The notes beneath the pieces are model-generated. The model saw nothing but the letters and a program-made list of their open reading frames with translations, was not told the DNA's origin and made no database searches. From the NCBI GenBank assembly GCA_007258455.2, contig VDFB02139423.1:62001-126000 (forward strand): a stretch of DNA of 64,000 nucleotides, in the 5' to 3' direction. Positions within the stretch are counted from its first letter, which is position 1. Every line of letters begins with the position of its first letter. The stretch is from Sequoia sempervirens. Taxonomy: Eukaryota > Streptophyta > Pinopsida > Cupressales > Cupressaceae. This document shows positions 22,392-33,965 of the stretch, in pieces. The position numbers were made by a program, and so were the translations under genes.

Positions 22392-25300
22392 TTACTAACT
22401 TTCCTCTTTTGATAATAACGCTTCTAGTATAGGATGAATCTTACCCAGTTCAACCACATGAGTAACTTCATTATTTGCTTGATCACACCCATAATTCGCC
22501 AAAAAATCTGCCACCATATTTCCTTCTCTCTATGTGTGCAAAATTTGATAGTTACCTAACTTATCAAGCAAGGACCAGATCTATTTGAAAATATACTCCA
22601 ATTTTCAATTTTGAAGCTTATGATCCCTACATGCATTGATTAAGATTAGGGAATCTCCTTCTACTTGGATCATAGGAAGCTTAAAATTATGAACTAATTT
22701 CAAACCATACAAAAGAACTTGAGCCTCAACAACATTGTTTGTCCCAGATATCAATTTAAAATATTGAGCACATAATACTAATCCTTTATGATCTTTTATA
22801 ATCACCCCTGCTCCAAATACACCTAGATTCCCCCTAGAGACTCCATCTATATTCAACTTGAAAATGCCTGAAGGAGGGGGTAACCAAACTATCAAAGCTC
22901 TGTTTACTTTTTGAGCATATTGATGAAGATTAACTTTGAAATACAAAGATAAGAGTGTCCATGAGGACAACAAGCTTGAATCCCATTCAGTGAAAAGTGA
23001 ACCTACATGTTTTGCTTTATACACATATGCATTTACTGTTTCATATATGGTACTTTCCAATAATAACAACATTTGATCAATATTTAGTTTTTCTTTCCTA
23101 AAAATGCATCTATTTCTTGCCCACCAAATAGCCCATAAAACCGAGGATGGTATAATACACCAAATACTTGCAAAAAATGAAGATTTGTACAACTGTGGCC
23201 AACTAGTAAATAGTTTCCAAATAGTGCTTGGCAAAAATGTTAGCCATTTCATTTTAGCCACAACAAACAACCAACAAATTTGTGCCATTGGACACTAAAG
23301 GAAAAGATGATTAATTTCTTCCAACTCCTGATCACAAAGCACACATTTTAAAGGAACAACTATCCTTAGCTTAGCTAACTTGTCACTTGTAAGAATTTTA
23401 TTTTGTATTGCTAACCATGAAAAACAACCTGCTTTAGGAAAAACTTGTGAATTCCAACAAAATTGATATGCTCTTTGAGCTATTATTTGGGGAGCTTGAG
23501 AAATCGATTTGTACCCCTCTTTAACTATATAGCAACCTGTTTTTGCTTTAGACCAAATTAATCTATCCAGTTTGGATGAAAAATAAACTACTCTTTCTTG
23601 TAGGATAGATGAAATCTGACCTTTATGATTCTCATCTATTGCCTCATTTGAAAAATCTTTCCACTTGAATTTTCCTGTCAATGAATCCACATGTTGAACA
23701 TAATCTTTAACTTTTGGGCCCCAATTTTGGGGCAATATGGATGCAAAATTCTCAAAGTTATAACCCACGTCTAGATTTTGATATCCATTCCATGAATCTT
23801 TCCAAAATAGGGCTTCATTACCATCATTAACTTCCCAAGTTAAATGAGGTAAAATGACTTTTCTACATGAGACTAAAAAATTCCACATTGCTAACCCCGA
23901 GGGTGGATTTGCCATAGTAAAAATTCTAGATGGACAATGGTTATCCAAATACTTGCTTTGCATAAGATGACACCATTTTGTGGAAGGTTTTGCATACATT
24001 CACTGAACCATTTTAGCTCCTAATGCTAAATTCCTTTCTAACAAGTTACGAAGGCCTGCTCCACCTTTTAACTTCTCTAAACACATTGTTTCCAGAGATA
24101 TCAAAAGAATTTTCTTTTTACTGTCCATATTACCAGACCATACAAACTTTGTAATCAACTTTTGAATTTAAAAATGATGGACTTTGGAGCTTTTAAAACT
24201 GCCATATAGTAATTAGGAATTGTTGATAACACAGATTTTACTAATAAAATTCTCCCTGCTAAAGATAGCCATCTCCCTTTCCATGATAAGATTTTAGCTT
24301 GAATACTTTGAATGATTTTTTGCCAATAAGTAATCTTGTTTTGTCCTGTAAAGAATGGAATCCCAAGATATTTACATGGCAACTGAGCTTGTTGAAAGCC
24401 AAATAACCTCACAATTCCCTTTTCAATGGCATATTTTGTATTGAATACATAGATTTTTGACTTTCCTTCATTTACATTTTGACCCGAAGCTCTAGTATAC
24501 TTATCCAATAATGAATTTATATGAAAATCTTCTGAAATTGAAGCTTTACCAAAGAGAAAAGTATCATCAACAAAAAGAGAATGAGTCACTGATATATTAG
24601 TATTTGGAATTGGAACACCCTGAATGAGACCTTGCACATGAGCTTTATGGAAAGACCTTCTCAAAGCTTCTGCTAAAATGATAAATAAAAATGGAGACAA
24701 TGGATCCCCTTAGTGGACCCCTTGAGTAGATCCAAAAAACCCAACTACTGATCCATTTAGTAACACTAAAAACTTGGCACCTGATAAACATGCCATTATC
24801 CACTTACACCACTTAGGAGAAAATCCAAACTTCAATAGCACTTAATTCAAAGAATACCAATCAACCCTATCATATGCCTTCTGCATATCAAGTTTAATAA
24901 TCATAGAAGACATTTTATTTACAACAATGGAGTGCAAAGTTTCATGAGCAACAATTGCTCCTTTTGGTGTTTCTCTGCTAGGGACGAAACCCTCTTGTTC
25001 CTTAGAAATGATTAAAGACACAAGAGGATGCAGTCAAAGATAAATGGCCTTTGTAAAGATTTTATATATTGTATTACAAAGTGAAATAGGCCGAAAACCA
25101 GAGAAAGTATTTGGGGAATTAATTTTTGGAATGATAGCAATATTAGTAACATTGAACTTTTTCAGCATACCTCCTGATTTTCTTGATTCCTCCAATGCAT
25201 TTAAAATATCAACTCCAATGAACTCCCAACACTTTTGATAAAATATGGCAATGAAACCATTAGGTCTTGGGGCTTTGTCAGGAGACATGGAGAAAACCAC

Positions 25301-26669
25301 CTCTTTTACTTCTTTGAGAGAAAAAGGAGCCAACAACCTAAATTTATCTTCATGAGAGACCAACTTTGGAATATCCTGAAGAAGCTCTTTTCTTTCCCTT
25401 ACTAAATTAGCATTGTCATTGTTTTTTGCAGTTAATAAGGCAGAAAAAAATTTGACTCCTTCATTCTGAATCTCTTCCTCTTTAGTAAGTAAAACTCTTG
25501 TCTCACTATCTTGAATTGAGAAAATTGAATGTTTTGCTTTTTTTTATTTGTGCTGATATGTGAAAAAAAATTGTATTCCTATCACCATCTTTAAACCATA
25601 ATTCTCTTGATTTCTATCTCCAATAGACCTCCTCTCTCGATAACAACTCTTTCCATTCCTCTTGCAATTTACTCTGTTCTTCAAATAATACACTATCAAG
25701 TCCATTAGCAATAATTTTATCATTTACCTTTGCTAACCTTTTGTAAACCAAATCTTTTTGCACAAAAAAATTCTTAAGAACATGTTGATTCCAAATTTTT
25801 AACTGTTGTTCAACATGGTACAACTTCTTATTGAATTGAAACATTCTAGAACCATGAAGAAAGGGTGCACTCAACCACCATTGCTTTATCAAAAGAATAA
25901 GCTCAGGATGTCTAAACCACATTGCCTCGAACTTAAAATAAGATTGAAACTTTGGATTTTCTTTTTTTGCTATCAAATCTAGTGAGATAGAAAAATGATC
26001 TGAGGCAGCAAATGACCGTATTTCAGATGTCAATTCAAATTCACTTAAGACCTAGTTCAGAGAAGTTAAGAACCTATCTAACCTTTTTGCAATTTGAAGG
26101 AAATTCTTCCTCCTATATGTCCAAGTAAATCCTCCATTTTTTGGAATTACATCCACCAAAGCATTATCTTGAATAAAAGCAGCAAAATCCTCCATGACTT
26201 TTTTTGAGGGACATATGCCGCCTTTTTTCTCTAGTAAACTTGTAATTGCATTGAAATCCCTTGCAAGAACAACTTTTTCTTGCCCCAACCCATCTAATCT
26301 CAGTTTTAGAGTTTCCCACAACAACTTCTTACCTATTGTACTATTAGGACCATAAACATTCAACAACCAAAAAGATAAATCAAAATGATTAATCTTCATT
26401 AGCTGCCAGTTATGTTCAAAAGAAACATTACTAATGCAAACTGTTTTTGGATTCCAAAGGGTAATCAAACCTCTCGAAGATCCCTGAGATGGTGAATGAG
26501 ACACTTGCCATTTATTCCACTTCTTAGTAATAGCTTGAAAAGACTAATATGAAGTTTTAGTTTCTTGAAGAACAACTATATCTCCCCCACAAGCATCCAA
26601 TTGATGCTTGATTTGGGTCCATTTGTTAGGGGAATTTATGCCTCTGACATTCCATGATATTAACTTCAT
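22392..26669 (-). pseudogene. LINE-1 ORF2: endonuclease, reverse transcriptase, zf-RVT, RNase H
   Basis: Starts at ATG 26669, giving MKLISWNVRGINSPNK, the usual AP-endonuclease opening; QETK follows, with LLNVYGPN near 26360 and DFNAI near 26260. RT runs about 25360-24100: DKAPRPNGF, GFRPISLCNTIYKI, KLDMQKAYDRVDW, GDPLSPFLFIILAEAL and the catalytic FVDDT. The zf-RVT region is at 23999-23295 (CWNSQVFPKAGCFSW, CVLCDQELEEINHLF). RNase H is at about 22900-22400: LNIDGVSRGN (D), VVEAQ (E), VEGDS (D) and MVADFLANYG (D), so all four acidic residues are visible. It nicks DNA and copies element RNA at the target. Stops and frameshifts are few (for example near 26545, 25550, 24710, 24845). The ATG overlaps the ORF1 stop. 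Confidence 0.9.
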
Positions 26670-28110
26670 TGCAACTTGGGAGAGAAACAAGCTCTCCTTG
26701 GTATTTTTTGTTTCAAGCCTATACTCATTTTGACGTCTAAAGTTGATTGTAAGCCTACTGCTATTTCTTCTTGTAACTCAGTAGCTAAAGACTTCCTACC
26801 CATTTTGGTAGGTGAATTTTTGCTTGAAGGAGGAGACAAAGGGGATTGAGATATTGATAATGAGCCTAGCTCATTTGAAAACTCCCCTTCCCCAAAAAAC
26901 TCAGAAGCAATATCATCAATCATTTGTTCTCCTACAATTAATAATGCCTCATCAATTTTTTTCTCAAACTCCATCTTAGAAGGAAAACTAGAGGAAAAAA
27001 CATTAGGACTGACTAAAGCCGGCTGAGAGTGTAAAATGAAATTATCCACATCATCTTGGCCATCAAAAATCTTTAACCTTTCTTCACATTGATTTGAAAT
27101 TCCAAGTGTTAGCATTGACGCACATTGACTCAATTTTTGAAAACTAACAAAATTGATCTGAGGAACCAAGGACTTGAGAGAATGAAGAAAAATATTCATG
27201 GGAGACAACAATAGATTCTCCAATCCAGATACAAAAGAAATAATAATAGGCCTTAAATGAGAACCAAAAACCTTGGTAAGTGCTCCTTCATTACTGAGAC
27301 CTACTAATGAATTTTTGGCCAATAGAAGAGGCGTTGTGTCATGGACACATTCTACCACATTAGAATAAATTGCTTGAACACCGCCGACTTCCCCCAAAGA
27401 GAGATAGCTGGAACAAGAATCCCCAATTGATTTCAAGACTGAAATTTTCTAGGAACTTAGTCCAGTGATAAATTGACACCACTTAAAACAAACATCAAAA
27501 ACCTTAGAGAAGAAAGACAAATCAAATGTTCACAATAGATCCTTGGAAGGAGTAGAGAAAGGCACAATCAACATGTCATTCAGAAGATTAATAGAGCTTT
27601 TAGATGAATGAATATTGGAATCCATTTTCAAATCCTCAGACTCCACACACTTTTGTGAAGGACGAATAGGAAAATGACAAAGAAAACAAAATTGCTTTGG
27701 ATCCTCAAAAATCACCTTCTGTTTCCACAAGCTGTGAATTGACTTAATATTGACAACTGTTGATAGAATCTTAGAAACATCAATAAGAACACAAAGCCTA
27801 ACTGGTAACGATGGATTAGAGAAAAATGCAAATCTTGATGCAGAAAAATCCCTAATTGATTACCAAGGACCTCAATAATGCTCGATTCTCTGTACTCCAA
27901 GGGTAACCCTTGCAATTGAACCCAAAAGGGAATGAATTGAACCCTAGTCTGAGTAGGACACAAATTTGGAGTCCATAGGGTTGAGAAGAAACCATTACCC
28001 TCACAAATCCAAGATTTTTTCCTATAAACAACATTCCTAGAATCTTTATCAGAAAATATCACTACAAAGAACGACTCTTTAATTGACTTCTCTAACTCCT
28101 CTATGCAGTT
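26666..28110 (-). pseudogene. LINE-1 ORF1, DUF4283-type RNA-binding protein
   Basis: From about 28110: a DUF4283-like part (VIFSDKDSRNVVY, WTPNLCP, FIPFWVQLQGLPLEYR, LGNQLGIFL) followed, after a frame change at about 27730, by a zinc-knuckle remnant (CFLCHFPIRPSQKC) and a long serine/acidic C-terminal part, open for 256 codons at 27436-26666 and ending SPKLQ-stop. ORF1 proteins of plant L1 elements bind the element RNA. The N-terminus is lost or lies beyond the TA microsatellite. Stop TGA at 26668-26666 overlaps the ORF2 ATG. Confidence 0.8.
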
Positions 28111-28131
28111 CTAGGATAAATACAAGTTCTT

Positions 28132-28133
<2 letters not shown>

Positions 28134-28215
<82 letters not shown>
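28134..28215. repeat. (TA)n microsatellite, about 82 bp
   Basis: An uninterrupted alternating AT run, the longest pure simple repeat in the window. Perfect purity suggests recent expansion and probable length polymorphism. It lies at the upstream edge of the LINE ORF1 relic. Confidence 0.99.
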
Positions 28216-28217
<2 letters not shown>

Positions 28218-28579
28218 ACTTCTTAGTTCTAATAAATGGCAGACATCAAACCCCACCTTGGCAATCTTTTCAATAATATAGCAATCTAAGTAGGAGTTTT
28301 GTTTTCCTAGAAAAAGAAAAGATATTTTATTTTGAATGAGTTAAACCTTTTTGTATTGAATGCAGATTGTAGATTTCCTACATGCACGCCATGGTTAATT
28401 ACTATGAACTCTTAGATGAATAACTGGAGCCTATTAAGCTAATAATTCTTAATTATAAGTTATTAAAAGAATGAGCAACTAGGAGCGATAGGAGGCAAGT
28501 ATGCTCTCATAGTGAAGGATTGAATCCTTGCTATCCATATGCTAAGAAGGTTGTGAATTAAGTTGAGTTCTTGAAAAGT
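28216..28579. other. Junction DNA between LINE-1 and the solo LTR
   Basis: No gene or domain recognised. It may contain the LINE 5' UTR and the rest of the LTR interrupted at 19460, but I found no supporting match. Confidence 0.35.
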
Positions 28580-29307
28580 AGCTTGTTACACTTGTAAGTA
28601 TCAATTGATACCCTCATGAGTTAGATTGCAGTAGAATAAGAGACAAACATGGAGGTTAAAATTGTATTCTATGATTTCTTACCGAGTAGGGTGATAAACT
28701 TGAGTACATTATCTTGTTGTGTTGCACTTAATTACAACCCTTGGCCAAGGTGATGCTACTACTTGTTAGTGTCAATCAATTTTATTTGTCCCAAATATGC
28801 ACCCCAGTTAGAGGTCATACTAGATTAGGAGTAGCCTATAGTGTATGACTGACTAGGGATTATGTGGGGTCAAACACCAGTCACAGATGGCATTAGAATC
28901 TTTTCCATTACTTCTCTGTGAAGGGCCGAGCCTTTCCAGTAGGAAATGGCACAGAGGACTAGTAAGTTCATGGATGGGTGGAAAAGCGCCCTGATGATAT
29001 TTTTGCTCCTCTTCGATTTCAGTAGTAAAAGATGGTTAAAGTTCCAGATGGATTAAACGGATTTCAAGGAACACTGTAATCTCAAAATCTCTATATCTAT
29101 GAAATGGCTACTTACTTTAAAAGTTTTCCTTTTAGTTATCTTTCGTGCATTTCAAATTGAATCAGTTTAAAGATCATGTTCTTTCTTTTGTAAAAAAAAA
29201 ATATTGCTGCTTTGTAACAGTTTATTCATGCTTCTCAGTTTATGCAAGTTTATATCTAAATTAAATGTTGCACTTATATTAGTTTCTTAGTTGTAGGATG
29301 TTACAGC
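28580..29307 (+). mobile_element. Solo LTR, same family as the LTR at 1.8-2.7 kb, opposite orientation
   Basis: About 230 bp at 29075-29307 (GGAACACTGTAATCTC ... GCACTTATATTAGTTTCTTA ... GATGTTACA) matches the reverse complement of 1826-2250, minus the LINE tail inserted there. Farther upstream similarity fades (GTAGGAAAT, GGAAAAG...TGATGATA). The end at 29307 has the same CA boundary, but no PBS follows and no gag is present, so it is a solo LTR or fragment. The left limit, at a TGTTACACTTG word near 28585, is a guess. Confidence 0.65.
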
Positions 29308-30052
29308 GAGTCTAATAAGAATTTTAGGTATAGGTTTGTTGTTATTTTTCTTAAAATCCCAAATGATTCCAAGTCTAATACATTTATTTGCATTGATCTA
29401 TTATTTGAAGCGTATGTGTCTTGTGATGTGGATTTTCACGAGGCACATGTTGTTATAATTTTCTCAAAGGAAGCAATGATGGATTTTCTTACATAAATTT
29501 ACAAGTGTGATAATAAAGAAATGATTTTTTAATCTAGTTCTTAATTTAAAGATACCATGTTTAAGGATGAGCATGCATAAGATTTTAAATAGGAGTTGTA
29601 GAAGGTTTTGTACATTACAATTTGGGGTTTTGAACATTACAAATAAGGTTTTTGAGGGATTAAATTCCATGTAGGAATTAAAGGTATTTAAGTAATTGAC
29701 ATAAAATAAGCTAGAGTAAACCTACCTACAGGTCACCCAGGATTTGTAGGTCGCTCAAGGGATCGTTTGAACCTTTTTCACCCACCTCTCTTTTTCTCAA
29801 ATACGCACAACCTAGATAGAAAATGGTCGGGCCCAATTTTTTAATTTTATATTTGAAAATTTTGATCGAAACCTTTTCGATCGATAACTTGGCACACATC
29901 GAAACCATGTCATCACCACCTAGTTTCAATCGAAACCTTTATGACTGAATTCATTCTAATATATATTTTTTCAATAGTAACTATTTAGTTGTTCGAAAGT
30001 GTGACATAGGTTTGTACTTTTACCCATGAGTATGAGTGTAAGTTCATACTCT
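29308..30052. other. No gene recognised
   Basis: Small frames on the minus strand (29464-29670, 29726-29929) have no domain. The repeated words TCGATCGAAACC/TCGAAACC between 29865 and 29935 are the only visible structure. The end of this stretch leads into a polypurine tract, so it may be the 3' spacer of an LTR element. Confidence 0.4.
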
Positions 30053-30560
30053 CACTAAAGTGGGTGCTAAATGTAGCGTCAAAATTTTTCACCATTGACA
30101 ATTTCACACTAGGTTTAGCTACCCCCTATGTGCTTGGACGTACTTATGCATTTAATTACCTATTTTATAAATATCTTTGAAAAATAAAAATAAAAGGAAA
30201 TGAAAATGGGCATTCAATATTTTCCCCCAACACTTTGGGCCCAAAAAAAAAGGATTTGGTCTAGGGCACCCCACGCCCTAGACCACCAATTTTTGGCTCC
30301 AATTTGAATATGTCGGTGTCAGTATTTTATTATTTTAATTTCTAATTTCAATTTTCGGGTATCGGCATTTGATTTTCAGAAAATTAGGATAATTGTATAT
30401 AAATACCAGTCATTTACCATTTGAAATCCTAAAAGCACACCTAGAAAATCTATTGATTAATTTGAGCATCCTAAAAGCAATCAAGAGCAATCAAGAGAAG
30501 AATTATCAACATTTTAGCAACATTTATTTTAGTGAAGCATCATGTCAATCATTCATCATG
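30053..30560 (+). mobile_element. PPT and left part of an LTR, interrupted by LINE-2
   Basis: CTCACTAAAGTGGGTGCTAAA (purine-rich, 30053-30071, pyrimidine start excluded) precedes TGTAGCGTCAAAAT at 30072, a typical LTR beginning. A TATA box TGTATATAAATA lies at 30394-30405. A palindromic CTAGGGCACCCCACGCCCTAG is at 30263-30283. The LTR is cut at 30560, where the tail of LINE-2 begins, and resumes at 32922. Confidence 0.6.
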
Positions 30561-30779
30561 GTTTTTATTATATTGGGAAAATAGGTTTTTATAAGGGATC
30601 CGAAACCCTAAAATTTCAAAATGTTGCTATAACAGAATAACTCACAACCAAACAATAGTAGAACAAAAACTACATAATAGCAACTGATGGACCAAAACAT
30701 AAGAAACAACAAAAAAATAGTAAGCTATTTTAGACTATTCAGGGCCTATGCCACCTCTAACTCTTGTTGATAATGCTTA

Positions 30780-32400
30780 TCAACCATCGCCAATAGTTCT
30801 TCCTTCTCCCCATCAAAAGTATTCTTCTTTTTACCCCTAGTGTGGGCACTAAGCCCCTTCTTAACATCCACAAATGTAGAATTATCAATATCCTTACCCT
30901 ATAGCTCCTTCACTTTGTTATTGGAAACATGACCACCAATCATTTGCCCTTCCCTTAAATCATGAAGCTTCTCAATGAGGATATTTAAGGTCTTTGCACT
31001 ATTATGAATGAAAACTTGACTAATCTTTAGGACCTTGTCCAAACTGACTTTGACATTTTGTTCAATCTCCTAAATGTGACTCATGATCTCTTTAAGCTCT
31101 TGCACAACATCCTCAATCTTTGAAAGTTTAATCCTGAGATCCTCCACCCCCATGGAAGGCTAGTATAAAACCTCCTCACCAACCCTTCCCTCACCAACAA
31201 CCTTCTATAAACTCCTCAGCTTGACATTGACTTTATTGAGCTCCTTTAGGAAATATTTCTACTTAAATTAAAACTACCAGTCACACTATCATGAGCCACC
31301 CATAAAACATCATTAATTGTTTTTGTGTCATAGATTAGATGGTTAAAGTCCTTCAAAAAGGGTTCACCCTTCACAACATTCTCCACATCTTTAGTAGGGC
31401 TATTCACAGGGGAGAGAGAAACATCTGTTCTGGTCACCCTCTACACATGAGACCCCTCACCTACCTTTTCCTTCCCTTTCAAAGCCACCCCCTTATTCTC
31501 AAACTTCATAATACCCTTTTTCCAGAGCACAACCCCCCTCATCCTCACCACTAGTGTAAGAGCCGTCTGACCAAGTTTGCACAATTTTGGGGGTTTTTCT
31601 TAGGCACAACCTTTTATCAGGAGTTTTCATTTTCTTCTTCCCCCTAGAAGCTAAAGGGGAGGAAGAGAGGGCCACAATTGAGTCATTCCCCTCCTTAGAA
31701 TCCACCCAATCCTCATCATTCCCAACAACAGTAGTTTCAATCCCCTTATTGAACTCCATAGAACATTTATGTTTCTTATACTTAATCTTCCCAATCTCTT
31801 TCCCTAGTTTAGCAAACATATTGGCTATAACATATTCCATAATAAGAAGAATAAGACCCTCATGTAGCACAAAATTCAAGTTTTTGTGATTCACAAACAC
31901 TTCAAGAGAAGCCAACAAGAAAAAAGGAAACAAAACCTACATATTATGAAAAAAATGATTAAGGAAATTGAAGTGAAGACCGATAATCATAGTAAATCTA
32001 CCATCAAGAATTATATACCTCATGATTACCTTAGCGATGTACACCCATATAGGATTAATAAAAGTTCTCTCATACCCCCATAAAGCCAGCTTCACTAGCT
32101 TCTCCCTTTCATTACCCTTGAAAAATTTATTCAAAGCTTCATCGTTGGCCTTCATGTATTTGAAAAACTTCCTTCACTTCAGGTGGAGCTTAGTAACCTC
32201 TACTATCAACTCCTCAAAAATAATAAAATATACTCCTTGGAATGCCAAAGTTCTCTCCTTCCAATTGGTGACAAATATTTTTGAAGCCTCATGGTCATAA
32301 CTATGCAATATTTCCAAAAAAGGGGACAAATCACTTTTCTCCAAGATGCTCCAAATCTTCAACTTTATTTTATAGGCTTCACACAATAGGGGATCCACTC
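30780..32400 (-). pseudogene. Extra ORF relic downstream of RNase H in LINE-2
   Basis: Consecutive minus frames (32398-32174, 32155-31937, 31933-31499) with short breaks read as one protein: MDPLLCEAYKIKLKIW, FVTNWKERTLAFQGVYF, KLVKLALWGYERTFINP, ILDGRFTMIIGLHFNFLNHF, SLEVFVNHKNLNFVLHEGLILLI, then a lysine-rich and serine/acidic tail (RGKKKMKTPDKRLCL, TWSDGSYTSGEDEGG). Farther down, to about 30780, the text is helical and K/E-rich. I do not recognise the family; the GLHFNFLNHF and LHEGLILLI phrases look like a conserved fold. It lies between RNase H and the LINE tail, so it travelled with the LINE. Confidence 0.5.
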
Positions 32401-32554
32401 ATTTATGATCGTCACCCATATTTACTTGGAGAACTCTTCTTTGTGCAAAGTGCAGACACACCCAGAACACCTGCGTAGAATACAAACACACCTAGAAAAG
32501 AACCCAAAGAAGAAAGTGAAGGTTCAAAATACCCACAAAGCACATGAAGGATAA

Positions 32555-32921
32555 ATAACTTATCATCCTTTGATCCATTCTAATCTCGAATTCTATGAAT
32601 GACATCATTTTTAATGATTGTGAGGATCTTTGTAGGCACTAACATGTACCCTTCCCACACTTGAGAAGCTTGTAAAAATACACCTTTATTGGCATAGAAG
32701 TCTGCCAACTAATTACCCTCTCTAAACACATGAGATATTGTAATCTCCTCAAACTTCTTAAACATCATTAAGAAATCATTAGTTATAGCCTCTATCGACC
32801 AGGTAGGAGTGGTTAAAGATTGTAAACATTTGACAATGTAAAAGAGAGTCCCCTTCCAACCAAATTTTTTTAACCCCCTGTCATAAGCCAATTTAATGAT
32901 ATTAAAGGAAGCTTCAGCTTC
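32555..32921 (-). pseudogene. RNase H C-terminal half of LINE-2 ORF2
   Basis: The minus strand gives AEASFNIIKLAYDRGLKKFG (catalytic E of the second motif), then KCLQSLTTPTWSIEAITNDF and EEITISHVFREGN-x-LADFYANKGV (last catalytic D). These are the standard landmarks of the plant L1 C-terminal RNase H (RVT_3). The upstream half of RNase H and all of RT are absent because of 5' truncation during insertion. Confidence 0.85.
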
Positions 32922-33080
32922 TCATCATGTTGTTATGTAAGTTTGTTTTGTGATCATTTATTTGTGAGTACTAACACTTGTAGGAATTCAATTAGGTAAT
33001 CAAATTCTCCTTGAAGGTGACAAGTACATGACTTCAATCCATCAAGGAATGCATATATGAGTGGTGAGTTGCAACATTAG
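32922..33080 (+). mobile_element. Right part of the LTR split by LINE-2
   Basis: DNA directly after the second TCATCATG should be the continuation of the LTR begun at 30072. A plausible CA end is GTTGCAACA near 33075, but no PBS follows and I cannot confirm the boundary. Confidence 0.4.
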
Positions 33081-33769
33081 TCAATTCATTACTTGTTTAT
33101 AATTTGGCCTCTACCCTATTGATGATAAGATATTTCTTATACATCATCATAGTCCTTCTGGAGGTGGAAATACCAAAATGGGTTTTGACTTAGGCAAGCC
33201 ACTATACGACACAAACCTTCCCCCTCTCTCATGTGTGCGAGTGTTCAGATTTGAAGCTAATTGGAGGAAGATAAAGGACTAATTTCTTATTTGTGCATTC
33301 AAGCCTACAAGTTGTCAAGACACAAAAATAATATTTTCTCGGCAACAAATGAAGTTCTGAAAATGACCCAGGAGAACAAGAGCTACAGACAAAGGGCCTC
33401 TAGCCTATGTTTTCATATCTTGCAAAAAAGGAGGACAGTCTAGGGCACACCACACCCTATACTAGCTAATTCTACTTCAAATTTACATACCAAGTTCCTC
33501 TATATTTTCTCTCTACCTTTTTGGATTCTATTTTTGTCTTGATGTGTTCAATTTCTCAGAAATCATAACGAAATGTTGCATTGTCATAGTTTACCTAGGA
33601 ATATTATTGTATCATAGAATTAAATCAATCCAATCATTTAAAAAACTAAGAAATCCCCCACCAAATAAGGATTAGAACCCTGATCCACCATTTAGTTTTG
33701 TAGTCAAGTGGATTTGAGATCATTTCTAGTCCTCCAAAATTGGGACAAGAGTGATTTAGGACCTAGATT
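33081..33769. other. No gene recognised
   Basis: A 60-codon plus frame (33261-33443) has no domain. The words GTCTAGGGCACACCACACCCTA at 33439-33460 (two shortened halves of a palindrome) and the following TTCTACTTCAAATTT resemble the LTR at 30260-30310, so another diverged copy of that LTR is likely. Confidence 0.4.
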
Positions 33770-33965
33770 CCTTTTCCCAACCAAACACTTTGTATCTAAT
33801 GACCCTTAAAGAATCCATAAAATATTCTAAATAAAACTCATTTCCATTATCAATCCTTAAAAGTTTAATCTTCTAAAATTTTGATTCTCTGGAAGAGTCT
33901 TAAACTCTTTAAAATTACTAAAGAATGTAGATTTAATTTTATGGAAGTATATCGGGTTAGTGCAG
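33770..33965 (-). pseudogene. Ty1/copia integrase relic
   Basis: The minus strand gives FSNFKEFKTLPENQN followed, after a frame change, by LLRIDNGNEFYLEYFMD. This is the copia integrase segment around the second catalytic aspartate (family wording FKEFKALVENQ...LRSDNGGEF). Only about 60 residues are traceable. It may belong to the element whose LTR lies at 34980-35626, which is also minus-oriented. Confidence 0.65.

Larger units (their letters stand above)
19461..28133 (-). mobile_element. L1-type plant LINE (LINE-1), near full length but degenerate
   Basis: A minus-strand non-LTR retrotransposon: ORF1 (DUF4283-like) then ORF2 (endonuclease, RT, zf-RVT, RNase H), then a 3' region ending in an A run (minus strand GCTAAAAAAAAATAAG at 19470-19459). 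The unit of about 8.7 kb is longer than usual because nearly 3 kb follows RNase H. It lies inside the chromovirus LTR on its 3' side. Its 5' end is not clear: it may reach past the TA microsatellite at 28134. I could not find a target duplication. Confidence 0.85.
30561..32921 (-). mobile_element. 5'-truncated LINE (LINE-2) with TCATCATG target duplication
   Basis: Minus-strand LINE whose 3' end (AGGGTTTCGGATCCCTTAT...AATATAATAAAAAC) lies at 30561 and whose truncated 5' end is inside RNase H at 32921. TCATCATG occurs at 30553-30560 and at 32922-32929, a convincing target-site duplication. Removing the element rejoins an LTR. Length is about 2.36 kb. Confidence 0.75.
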
